In this document: one piece after another, positions 1-5,808 of the stretch | How the letters are laid out: the number at the start of each line of letters is the position of its first letter | Position numbering within the stretch: the first letter of the stretch is position 1 | Assembly (NCBI GenBank): GCA_946479255.1 | Contig: CAMLFK010000223.1 | Coordinates: forward strand, 1-8,338 | Length of the DNA: 8,338 nucleotides | Source: an uncultured Oxalobacteraceae bacterium | Lineage (GTDB): Bacteria > Pseudomonadota > Gammaproteobacteria > Burkholderiales > Burkholderiaceae | Reading direction: 5' to 3' | Position numbers and translations under genes: made by a program | Notes under the pieces: model-generated | Seen by the model: the letters and a program-made list of their open reading frames with translations, nothing else | Told to the model about the DNA's origin: nothing | The model's database searches: none

Positions 1-321
1 CTGGTGATCACCCCGTTCCCGCTGATCCCGGGCGTGGTGGTGCGTTGCCGCGCCATCGGCATCCTGAAGATGACCGACGAGGCCGGCGGCGACGCCAAGA
101 TCCTGGCAGTCCCGGTCGACAAGATCTTGCCGATCTACAAGCACTGGCAAAAGCCGGAAGACCTGCAAGACCTGCGCCTGCAGCAGATCCAGCACTTCTT
201 CGAACACTACAAAGACCTGGAGCCAGGCAAGTGGGTCAAGGTTGAAGGCTGGTTCGGCCCGGAAGACGCGAAAGCCGAAATCATGAACGGTATCGCCGCT
301 TACAAGGCCGGCGAGCAATAA
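1..321 (+). CDS. ppa: Inorganic pyrophosphatase, family I, C-terminal part (5' end outside window)
   Basis: Soluble cytoplasmic enzyme that hydrolyses pyrophosphate to two phosphates with Mg2+, pulling forward biosynthetic reactions that release pyrophosphate. The visible 106 residues align by eye with the C-terminal part of E. coli PPase (about 176 residues), so roughly 70 residues are missing beyond the left edge. Recognisable blocks are ITPFPLIPGVVVRCR, then KMTDEAGGDAK, which carries the two Asp and the Lys matching the E. coli active-site D97, D102 and K104, and finally HFFEHYKDLE followed by GKWVKVEGW, which holds the substrate-binding Tyr-Lys pair. The signature carrying the first metal-binding Asp cluster would lie upstream of base 1. 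The frame is open from base 1, so the GTG at base 4 is internal and not a start. It ends at TAA 319-321 and is followed at once by a strong terminator, so it is the last gene of its transcript. Confidence 0.96.
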   Translation: MVITPFPLIPGVVVRCRAIGILKMTDEAGGDAKILAVPVDKILPIYKHWQKPEDLQDLRLQQIQHFFEHYKDLEPGKWVKVEGWFGPEDAKAEIMNGIAAYKAGEQ

Positions 322-338
322 TCATCGTTCGCGCTGAC

Positions 339-376
339 AAAAAAGCCGCCGGCATCGCAGCCGGCGGCTTTTTTTT
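339..376 (+). terminator. Rho-independent terminator after ppa, probably bidirectional
   Basis: A perfect 9-bp stem (345-353 with 360-368, GCCGCCGGC against GCCGGCGGC) closes a 6-base ATCGCA loop and is followed by eight T's (369-376). It starts 23 bases after the ppa stop codon. Six A's (339-344) flank the other side of the stem, so the minus strand also reads as hairpin plus U-tract. It could therefore also stop the convergent secreted-protease operon, whose last stop codon is about 104 bases away. Confidence 0.93.
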
Positions 377-479
377 GCTTGCTCCGCGTAACTATGCTTG
401 TTCAAAAAATATGACAAGCAAGGGGACATTTTTGTTCAACGCTAAAGTTCGTTTGCCAGGCTTCGCCGTGGCTGCCTGC
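377..479. other. Convergent intergenic spacer, locally AT-rich, with small inverted and direct repeats
   Basis: About 100 bases between the ppa terminator and the end of the minus-strand protease gene. The stretch 391-440 is much richer in A/T than its surroundings. It contains an inverted repeat, GCTTGT (396-401) with ACAAGC (414-419) around a 12-base A/T-rich middle, and the octamer TTGTTCAA twice (399-406 and 432-439, give or take one base). Nothing here looks like a gene or a convincing promoter. It may be a remnant of a small dispersed repeat or simply untranslated 3' sequence. Confidence 0.4.
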
Positions 480-1910
480 TTACCACCCGATATCCCGCAG
501 CAGCGGATAGGTCAGGTCGCCCGGCGGCGTGACTTCGTGCGACAGGTCGACGTTGATGGATGGCTCCATCAGCCGGTTGGGCCTGGCCTCGACCGTGTAG
601 TGCGAAATCGACGAACCGGGCGACAGTTCGGTCGGGCTGTACATGCGGATGCGCAGGGCCTTGTCGGTGCCTGCCAGGCGCTTGGGATCGGCGCCGAGGC
701 TGGCCGTCACGCCGGACGTGGAGCGCGAGCGCTTTTCCAGCGCGGCCCTGAGATTGACGCCGGTCTGCTGGGTTACGCGGACTGCGGGAATGGTAACGGC
801 CGGGTCGCTGCCGGACAGCCCGGTGACGTCGCCGGGGGCGTTGTCGGCCACGATCATGGCGCGGGCGCCGGCGTTTTGCACGTTGAGCGCCTTGACCACA
901 AACGTGCATCCGCCACGGTCGACCAGCGCGATATTGCCTTTGACGGCCAGCGCGTTGGCGGGACTGAGCGGCGTGCAGGCCAGCCCGGCCCCGGTGGGCT
1001 GGTCCACCACCGGCATCAGCTCGCCGCTCAGCGGGGGATTGGCCAGCGGCGGGCCGAACGAGGCGTCGCCCACGTCGTAGCTGCCGGCCGCGGGACCGGC
1101 GGCAGGGCCGGACACACCCAGTACCGATTGCGGTGCCAGCACCAGCGGCACCGCACTGGTGACATTGGGCCCGCCCCATGACAGCGCATTGCCGCTGATG
1201 GCCGACAGGCGCCGCTCTTCGGCCGTCAGTTCGACCCAGGTGCGATTGACGCGGCTGTCGGTCAGGAAGTAGTCCCAGACGGCGGGCCGGCCTTCGATCT
1301 GCTCGCCGCTGGTGGCATCGGTGAAGCTCTGGAAGCCCAGGCCGTGCGCCAGTTCGTGCAGCAGCACCGTGACAAGGTCGATCTGGCTGCCATGGTTATT
1401 GTCCAGGCCCAGGTAGAAGGGGCTGCCGGGCAGGCAGTCGGGGAACAGGCCGAGGCGCGAATTAAAGCGCGCGCGGATGTGTGCATCGCCCGCCGTGGCC
1501 AGGTCGGTGCCGGCCAGTTTGCTGGCCAGCGCGCTGGGATACCAGGCGGTCGGACGCGGGGCGTTGGTGAACCCGGTGAAGATCTCGATGGTGCCGGCCG
1601 CGCCAAGCACGGCGCTGTCGGCGGTGCACGAGAGCGGCACGAAGGTGGCGTCGACCCGGATCGGCACGCCGCTGGTGACGGTCGAGGCCCAGATGTCGGC
1701 CGCGTGCTGGAAGGCGATCAGGCGCTGGGCGCCCAGGGTGGTGCCGGTGTTGCCGCCGACCGGCGTGGCCGGGGTGGGGTCGTTGAAGCCGACCCCGGGC
1801 GCGTTGTTGTTGACGATGGTGATGGTGGCGGCCGCCAGAGCCGGCGCCGCGCCGACGGCCAGGCCCAGGCACAGGACTGCCGAGGCGGCAATCCGTTTAG
1901 CGGTGTTCAT
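480..1910 (-). CDS. Secreted zinc metalloprotease with inserted PA (protease-associated) domain
   Basis: Predicted 476-residue exported peptidase. The start is ATG at 1908-1910, because AAGGAGG lies six bases upstream and a textbook signal peptide follows: MNTAKR, a hydrophobic core, then a probable signal peptidase I cut after APALA near residue 27. An in-frame ATG 60 bases upstream would put an Arg-rich stretch ahead of the signal and is rejected. The zinc site HELAHGLGF is at residues 185-193. A PA domain spans about 300-390, with GNIALVDRGGCTFVVKAL and the NAGARAMIV strand recognisable. After it come SHY (His437) and LMEP (Met448), which look like a distant third zinc ligand and Met-turn, and the protein ends in LLRDIGW. 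HExxHxxGxxH is not satisfied, since Ser stands where a metzincin has its third His. No PEP-CTERM or other anchor is seen, so it is probably released to the periplasm or medium. It is the last gene of a three-gene unit and its start overlaps the preceding gene. The substrate is unknown; HELAH is clear but activity is inferred. Confidence 0.85.
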   Translation of the reverse strand: MNTAKRIAASAVLCLGLAVGAAPALAAATITIVNNNAPGVGFNDPTPATPVGGNTGTTLGAQRLIAFQHAADIWASTVTSGVPIRVDATFVPLSCTADSAVLGAAGTIEIFTGFTNAPRPTAWYPSALASKLAGTDLATAGDAHIRARFNSRLGLFPDCLPGSPFYLGLDNNHGSQIDLVTVLLHELAHGLGFQSFTDATSGEQIEGRPAVWDYFLTDSRVNRTWVELTAEERRLSAISGNALSWGGPNVTSAVPLVLAPQSVLGVSGPAAGPAAGSYDVGDASFGPPLANPPLSGELMPVVDQPTGAGLACTPLSPANALAVKGNIALVDRGGCTFVVKALNVQNAGARAMIVADNAPGDVTGLSGSDPAVTIPAVRVTQQTGVNLRAALEKRSRSTSGVTASLGADPKRLAGTDKALRIRMYSPTELSPGSSISHYTVEARPNRLMEPSINVDLSHEVTPPGDLTYPLLRDIGW

Positions 1911-2322
1911 GATGATCCTCCTTCCCAGGCTGCGGCGCGGCGCCGCTCGCCGCGCGCTGGGCCGCATCAAGGCCGTGCACGCATTCTTCGTTCAGCTTGC
2001 CGTCGGCATCGCGCTTGACGACCGAATACACCATGCTGCCTTCGCCCAGCTTGACGCTGCGGCTGCCGTCGGGCCGCAGCACCGACTGGGTTTGCTGTGG
2101 CAGCTGCTGGGCCGCGCCTTGCGGCGGCAGCGCACGCAGCGCGCGCAGTTCAGCCGGGGTAGGCGCGCGCATTTCGCCGGTGACCGGATCGCGGACCACG
2201 ACCATGCCCGGGTCCTGGGCGTGCGCCTGCATGCAGGGCAGGGCCAGCGCCACGCACAGGGCGAGGATTGGTGTCCGCGCCGATGTGAGTGAGGCTCGAT
2301 TGACAACGATGTGATGGGACAT
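1897..2322 (-). CDS. Small secreted protein of unknown function, partner of the PA-domain protease
   Basis: A 141-residue predicted exported protein. The start is ATG 2320-2322 with AAGGAGG eight bases upstream; a longer in-frame reading from 2403 overlaps the PEP-CTERM gene and is not supported. Residues 1-35 are a signal peptide (hydrophobic core PILALCVALALP, likely cut after AHA). C30 does not sit in a lipobox, because Pro precedes it. Two conserved-looking blocks follow: RDPVTGEMRAPTPAELRAL at about 44-62, and GEGSMVYSVVKRDADGKL at about 93-110, then ECVHG with the only Cys of the mature protein (C114). The tail is His-rich (EDHHEHR). I recall similar proteins beside PEP-CTERM genes under the label post-PEP-CTERM-1, but this is from memory and unverified. 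Its last 14 bases overlap the start of the protease gene, which suggests coupled synthesis and perhaps a chaperone, inhibitor or recruiting role. That role is inference only. Confidence 0.75.
   Translation of the reverse strand: MSHHIVVNRASLTSARTPILALCVALALPCMQAHAQDPGMVVVRDPVTGEMRAPTPAELRALRALPPQGAAQQLPQQTQSVLRPDGSRSVKLGEGSMVYSVVKRDADGKLNEECVHGLDAAQRAASGAAPQPGKEDHHEHR
1917..1923 (-). promoter_or_regulatory. Ribosome binding site of the metalloprotease gene
   Basis: The minus strand reads AAGGAGG, a near-perfect anti-16S match, six bases before the ATG at 1908-1910. It lies inside the last codons of the upstream small-protein gene (stop at 1897-1899), so translation of the protease starts while the previous frame is still being read. 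It settles the choice of start codon. Confidence 0.85.
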
Positions 2323-2330
2323 GGTGGCGT

Positions 2331-2337
2331 CCTCCTT
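2331..2337 (-). promoter_or_regulatory. Ribosome binding site of the small secreted protein gene
   Basis: The minus strand reads AAGGAGG eight bases before the ATG at 2320-2322, inside the 17-base gap after the PEP-CTERM stop codon (2340-2342). Together with the following signal peptide it fixes the start and supports co-transcription with the gene above. Confidence 0.82.
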
Positions 2338-2339
2338 GC

Positions 2340-2990
2340 TCAGGCGTGGTTGTTGCGGCGCAGTGCGGCCAGGGCCAGCACGCCGGCCATGAACATCAGC
2401 CATGCCGACGGCTCGGGCACGGTGGTGACAAGGACCGAATCGATGCCGATATAGTTCGAGGCGGCGGCGTCGCCGACATAGCGGAAGGCGAAACGCCCGG
2501 TGCCTGTGTAGTCGAGGCTGGCGGTAAACTCCTCCCAGCTGTTCGGATAGTCGGCGCTGCCGCCGATGGTGGTGAGCAGGGTGGAGAACTCGCCGCCGCT
2601 GGAGAAGCGCACTTCGAGCGTGTCGTTAAAGCCGGGCGCCTGCGCGCCTTGCGTAAAGAAGGACAGGGTGGTGGGACCGAGCAGGCTCAGTTGCGGTGTG
2701 ATGAGCCAGTTATCGATGCTGCCGATGCCGCCGGCGGCGCTATTGAAGTTGGCGGCAATATAGGCGTCAGGGGCGCCGGTATAGGCCGGGAACACATTGG
2801 CATTTCCCTGGAACCAGTTGGCACCGGCCGGCTTGCTGTTGTTGAGGAAGGTCCAGCCGCTCAGGTTATTGACGTCGTTAAACTGTTCGTTTAACGCAAC
2901 AACTGGAACGGCGGCGGTGGCGGAGGTGGAGGAGATGGCTGTCACGATCGCGAACATTGCCATAAGAAACAAACGTTTAAGTGCGTTCAT
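2340..2990 (-). CDS. PEP-CTERM surface protein with choice-of-anchor-J-like (cleaved adhesin) domain
   Basis: A 216-residue exported protein carrying the exosortase sorting signal. The start is taken at ATG 2988-2990 (MNALKRLFLMAMFA), which gives a clean signal peptide with a likely cut near ATA-AV at residue 26. The Shine-Dalgarno is weak, and in-frame ATGs at 3000-3002 and 3051-3053 cannot be excluded. The body (about 30-188) is a beta-rich domain whose pattern, including NWLITPQLSL near 94, FNDTLEVRFSSGG near 121, a central W152 and the ending NYIGIDSVLV, resembles the choice-of-anchor-J/cleaved-adhesin type. The tail is diagnostic: VPEPSAW at 191-197, a short hydrophobic segment, then RRNN close to the end. 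In this system an exosortase (EpsH/Xrt type) cleaves at the PEP motif and the protein goes to the outer surface or the exopolysaccharide matrix. No exosortase gene lies in this window, so it would have to be elsewhere in the genome. It is the first gene of the exported trio. Confidence 0.9.
   Translation of the reverse strand: MNALKRLFLMAMFAIVTAISSTSATAAVPVVALNEQFNDVNNLSGWTFLNNSKPAGANWFQGNANVFPAYTGAPDAYIAANFNSAAGGIGSIDNWLITPQLSLLGPTTLSFFTQGAQAPGFNDTLEVRFSSGGEFSTLLTTIGGSADYPNSWEEFTASLDYTGTGRFAFRYVGDAAASNYIGIDSVLVTTVPEPSAWLMFMAGVLALAALRRNNHA
2877..2895. repeat. Perfect 7-bp inverted repeat inside the 5' part of the PEP-CTERM gene
   Basis: GTTAAAC (2877-2883) and GTTTAAC (2889-2895) flank TGTTC. 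It falls at codons about 32-38 of the minus-strand PEP-CTERM gene, just after the signal-peptide region, and is A/T-rich compared with the surrounding coding sequence. It could form a small mRNA hairpin or serve as a binding site, but it may be chance, since it encodes plausible residues (LNEQFND). Confidence 0.4.
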
Positions 2991-3192
2991 GTGTGCGTCC
3001 ATGCGGTGCCAGAAGGATGGTTTCCTGCTCGCGCTGGCAAACGTCGAGGCCATTGATGTTCAAATAATATGGCCCGCAGCAGACCGAACTTTGACCTGGA
3101 TTTAAAGTGTGCTCATCGATTCAGGCAGGTCGCCGAAGCTGGTATGCTGGCCGCAGGTCATTTTTCCTGCATACATTTGATCGGAGAACGCG
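2991..3192. promoter_or_regulatory. Divergent control region between the PEP-CTERM operon and the cyclic-nucleotide-binding gene
   Basis: This 200-base region must hold promoters for both directions. For the minus-strand operon, TATTAT (complement of 3064-3069) is a good -10 match, but no -35 stands at the right distance. For the plus-strand gene, TATGCT (3143-3148) has a weak -35-like TTCAGG (3120-3125) at 17 bases, and a TTGACC at 3091-3096 lacks a matching -10. An inverted repeat GTATGC (3142-3147)/GCATAC (3169-3174), with GCAGG/CCTGC nested inside, overlaps the candidate -10 and could be an operator or leader hairpin. No Crp/Fnr palindrome or RpoN -24/-12 element was recognisable. All element calls are weak; only the divergent arrangement is secure. 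Confidence 0.4.
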
Positions 3193-3642
3193 ATGAAGAT
3201 TGCCGACTTGCTGGACGGACTGGAGCTGGTACAGGATTTCACTTATACCGAACTGGAGCTGATTGCGCGCTATGTCGCGCACGAGGAGGCGGACAAGGGC
3301 AAGGTGATTTTCCAGGAGGGCGACCCGGGCAACTTCATGCTGATCGTGCTGGATGGACGGATCGCCATCTACAAGGGGGGCGAGCACGGACGGCAATTGC
3401 TGTCGAGCGAGATCAAAGGGCGGATTATCGGCGAGATGGCGGTGCTCGATCACGAACCCCGCTCGGCCACCTGCGTGGCCGAGACCGATTGCGAACTGCT
3501 GATCCTCACTAGCGCCAACCTGAAGAAGATGAGCGTCGAACATCCGCTGATGGCCTACCATTTCATGGCAAGCCTGGCGCGCTTGTTGTCGCGCCGCCTG
3601 CGCCGGGCATCGGGCCTGATGGCCGACTTTCTCGACCAGTAG
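3193..3642 (+). CDS. Single-domain cyclic-nucleotide-binding (CNB/cNMP) protein
   Basis: A 149-residue cytoplasmic protein with no signal peptide. The start is ATG 3193 with GGAG seven bases upstream. Residues about 15-115 form the Crp/PKA-type beta-roll: KGKVIFQEGDPGNFMLIVLDG at 35-55 is the usual first half, and IIGEMAVLDHEPRSATCV at 78-95 is the phosphate-binding cassette. The cassette has Glu81 for the ribose 2'-OH and Arg90 for the cyclic phosphate, so cAMP or cGMP binding is plausible. What follows (about 108-149) is a helical C-helix with the basic stretch SRRLRR and a short tail, and then the protein ends. No helix-turn-helix, kinase or channel part is present, so it is not a Crp/Fnr transcription factor. 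Such stand-alone domains probably act by binding a partner protein, which cannot be identified here. It is transcribed alone, diverging from the PEP-CTERM unit and converging on livM with only 11 bases between stop codons. Confidence 0.85.
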   Translation: MKIADLLDGLELVQDFTYTELELIARYVAHEEADKGKVIFQEGDPGNFMLIVLDGRIAIYKGGEHGRQLLSSEIKGRIIGEMAVLDHEPRSATCVAETDCELLILTSANLKKMSVEHPLMAYHFMASLARLLSRRLRRASGLMADFLDQ

Positions 3643-3653
3643 GCGAGGCCGCG

Positions 3654-4730
3654 CTAGCCCGCCGGAGCGATGCGCCGGCGCGCACGCAGCTTGCCGACGA
3701 TCCCGGCGGGGAAGAAGTAAATTGACAGCACGAACAGTACGCCCAGCCACAGCATCCAGCGGTCCGGATGCAGGGCCTGCGCCAGGATCGGCACGCCGGA
3801 AAGCAGCTCCGCGCCGCCCGCCATCAGGGCCTTGAGGTAGTTCTGGGCGATGATGAACAGGGCCGCGCCGATCACCGCGCCGTACATGGTGCCCATGCCG
3901 CCGATGACGACAATGAGCAGGATGTCGACCATGACCTCGAATCCGAGCATGGTCTTGGGGCCCACATAGCGCAGCCACAGCGCCATCAGCGCGCCGGCCA
4001 GCGCCGCCACCAGCGCGGCCAGGCAATTGGCCCACACGCGGTAGACCACGGTGCGGTAGCCCAGCGCCTCGGCGCGGAATTCGTTCTCGCGGATGGCCAG
4101 CAGCACCCGCCCGAACGGCGAATTGACCAGCCGTAGCAGGAACAGGAACAGCAGCAGGCAGCCGGTGAAGACGATGTAATAGGTGATCACCTTGCCGTCG
4201 ATGGCGCGGCCAAACAGTTCGCCTTCAAATAGCTGGAAGGCCGGCGACAGCAGTTCGGGCACGCTGAACGTGCGCCCGTCCTCGCCGCCGGTCAAGTCCG
4301 ACAATTGCGAGGCCAGCACGGCGAACGAGGAGGCCACCGCCAGCGTGATCATGGAATAGAAGATGGCGCGCACGCGCAGCGCGAACAGGCCGATCACCAT
4401 GGCCAGCGCCAATGTCAGTATCAGCGACAGCAGCAGGCCGGCCAGGGCCGCGCCCCAGGTCGGCTCGGCGCTGGCCAGGCCCAGGCCGACGCCATAGGCG
4501 CCGATCCCGAAGAACATGGTGTGCGCGAACGAGACGATGCCGGTGTACCCCAGCAGCAGGTCGTAGGACGCCACCAGCACGATGTAGATGCAGATGGTGG
4601 CGGCGGTGTTGAGCGGGCGCGCCCCGGTCGTGAAGAAGGGCGCCAGCGCGAGGCCGATAAAGATGATCAGCAGGGCGGCGGACAAGGCGCGGCTGCGCGG
4701 CAGGTCGCCGGAAAGGAGCTTTGTAAGCAT
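3654..4730 (-). CDS. livM: Branched-chain amino acid ABC transporter permease LivM
   Basis: A 358-residue inner-membrane permease of the HAAT (hydrophobic amino acid) importer family, which forms the translocation path with LivH. The start is ATG 4728-4730, preceded by GGAG (4737-4740) at six bases, directly after the livH stop. About eight hydrophobic segments are visible, roughly at 15-35, 44-62, 92-118, 124-142, 182-200, 232-256, 264-298 and 325-345. LivM marks are GYTGIVSFAHTMFFGIGAYG (61-80), LTGGEDG (146-152), the cytoplasmic ATPase-contact loop RENEFRAEALGYRT (214-227) and the ending YFFPAGIVGKLRARRR. It has the usual family length, and the call over LivH rests on the LTGGxDG block and the FPxGIVG end. 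It is the last gene of the operon, and its stop lies 11 bases from that of the convergent CNB gene, so no dedicated terminator fits between them. Confidence 0.94.
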   Translation of the reverse strand: MLTKLLSGDLPRSRALSAALLIIFIGLALAPFFTTGARPLNTAATICIYIVLVASYDLLLGYTGIVSFAHTMFFGIGAYGVGLGLASAEPTWGAALAGLLLSLILTLALAMVIGLFALRVRAIFYSMITLAVASSFAVLASQLSDLTGGEDGRTFSVPELLSPAFQLFEGELFGRAIDGKVITYYIVFTGCLLLFLFLLRLVNSPFGRVLLAIRENEFRAEALGYRTVVYRVWANCLAALVAALAGALMALWLRYVGPKTMLGFEVMVDILLIVVIGGMGTMYGAVIGAALFIIAQNYLKALMAGGAELLSGVPILAQALHPDRWMLWLGVLFVLSIYFFPAGIVGKLRARRRIAPAG

Positions 4731-4740
4731 GGTAGGCTCC

Positions 4741-5808
4741 TTAGCGGCGCACGCCGGAGAACAAACCGGCCGGGCGCCACAGCAAGATGGCGATCATCAC
4801 CAGGATGTTCGACACCAGTGCCAGTTTAGGCGCGAGAAAGCCCGCATAGTTGGCCGCCAGCGCCATCAGCAGCGCGCCGATGAAGCAGCCGCCCACCGAC
4901 CCGAGCCCGCCGATGATCACCACGATGAAGATCATCACCATCACTTCGCCGCCCATGGTGGCGGTCAGCACTTCGTTATAAAAGCCCCACAGTACGCCGC
5001 CCAGGCCGGCCAGCGCCGAGCCGGCCGCGAACACCATCACGAACAGGCGGCCGATGCGGTAGCCCATGGCTTCGACCATCTCGCGGTTTTCCACCCCGGC
5101 CCGGATCAGGAGGCCAAGGCGGGTGCGGTTGAGTATCAGGAACATCAGCGCGAACACCACCAGCCCGACGGCGACGGCGACCAGCCGGTATTTGGCGATC
5201 GCCGCGTCGCCCAGCACGATCGAGCCGCGCAGGCTGGCCGGCAGCGGCATGGCAATGTGTTCGGCGCCCCAGATCACGGCGATCAGCTGCTCGGCCACGA
5301 TCATGCCGCCCATGGTGATCAGGATCTGCTTCAAGTGCTGGCCGTAGACCGGTGCGATCAGGATGCGCTCGAAGGCCCAGCCGAGCAGGGCGGTGACGAG
5401 CATGGCCAGGCTGACGGCCAGGGCCAGCACGCCCAGGTTCTGCATGAGCGATTCGGCTTCCAGCGACCCGCGCATCGGCAGCAGCACCATGGTGGCGGCG
5501 TAGGCGCCGACCGACACCAGCGCCCCGTGGCCGAAGTTGAGCACGTCCATCAGGCCGAACACCAGGGTCAGGCCGCTGGCCATAATGAAGATCATCATGC
5601 CCATGGCCAGGCCGGCCACGGTCAAGGTGATCCAGGTGGGGACATTGCCGACCAGCGGCAGCATGGCCAGCATCAGCGCCGGCACCAGCAGCAGCGGGGC
5701 GATGTCACGCGGCGGTGCGGGCAGGGCCGCCGGCGCGGCGTCCTGCGGCAGCACGGCGCCGGGAGTGGAGGGGGTATTCAAGGTCACTTGGGTCCTCTGA
5801 TCGGTCAT
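4741..5808 (-). CDS. livH: Branched-chain amino acid ABC transporter permease LivH, with N-terminal extension
   Basis: A 355-residue inner-membrane permease paired with LivM. LivH marks are SGLTLVFGLMDVLNFGHGAL (78-97) with GAYAA, the ATPase-contact loop RAGVENREMVEAMGYRI (236-252), GGLGSVGGCFIGALL (300-314) and the ending LLWRPAGLFSGVRR. Hydrophobic segments lie at about 38-55, 58-84, 95-110, 125-147, 160-180, 207-226, 253-275, 287-318 and 330-347. Common LivH proteins are about 290-310 residues, and here the first 35 or so residues form a Pro/Ala-rich, probably cytoplasmic extension. The ATG at 5806-5808 overlaps the livF stop (ATGA) but has no clear Shine-Dalgarno. A GTG at 5785-5787 seven codons later has AGAGGA five bases upstream and is a credible alternative start. 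Either start keeps most of the extension. Confidence 0.93.
   Translation of the reverse strand: MTDQRTQVTLNTPSTPGAVLPQDAAPAALPAPPRDIAPLLLVPALMLAMLPLVGNVPTWITLTVAGLAMGMMIFIMASGLTLVFGLMDVLNFGHGALVSVGAYAATMVLLPMRGSLEAESLMQNLGVLALAVSLAMLVTALLGWAFERILIAPVYGQHLKQILITMGGMIVAEQLIAVIWGAEHIAMPLPASLRGSIVLGDAAIAKYRLVAVAVGLVVFALMFLILNRTRLGLLIRAGVENREMVEAMGYRIGRLFVMVFAAGSALAGLGGVLWGFYNEVLTATMGGEVMVMIFIVVIIGGLGSVGGCFIGALLMALAANYAGFLAPKLALVSNILVMIAILLWRPAGLFSGVRR
5793..5798 (-). promoter_or_regulatory. Candidate ribosome binding site for an internal GTG start of livH
   Basis: The minus strand reads AGAGGA five bases before GTG 5785-5787, codon 8 of the longer livH frame. The upstream ATG relies on ATGA coupling with livF and has no comparable Shine-Dalgarno, so this site bears on which start is used. 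It could also be a coincidence within coding sequence. Confidence 0.4.

Noticed and set aside
375..1181. A 268-codon plus-strand open frame over the metalloprotease gene
   Set aside because: It is antisense to a gene with a signal peptide, HELAH and a PA domain. It starts in the tail of the terminator region, has no Shine-Dalgarno and an Arg/Gly-rich composition typical of shadow frames.
1897..2322. Lipoprotein reading of the small secreted protein (Cys30)
   Set aside because: Residues before the Cys are Ala-Leu-Pro; a lipobox needs Gly, Ala or Ser next to it, and AHA just downstream is a good signal peptidase I site.
2991..3020. Possible RpoN (-24/-12) promoter with TGGCAC upstream of the PEP-CTERM gene
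   Set aside because: The minus strand has TGGCAC, but the GC of the -12 element is not at the required 10-base distance from GG, and the position would leave almost no leader.
3193..3642. Crp/Fnr-type transcription factor
   Set aside because: The protein stops soon after the C-helix, with no helix-turn-helix, and the sequence after its stop runs directly into livM on the other strand.
3121..4035. A 304-codon minus-strand open frame crossing the CNB gene and the end of livM
   Set aside because: It is a different frame across two real genes on opposite strands, with a biased Arg/Ala/Gly composition and no motif.
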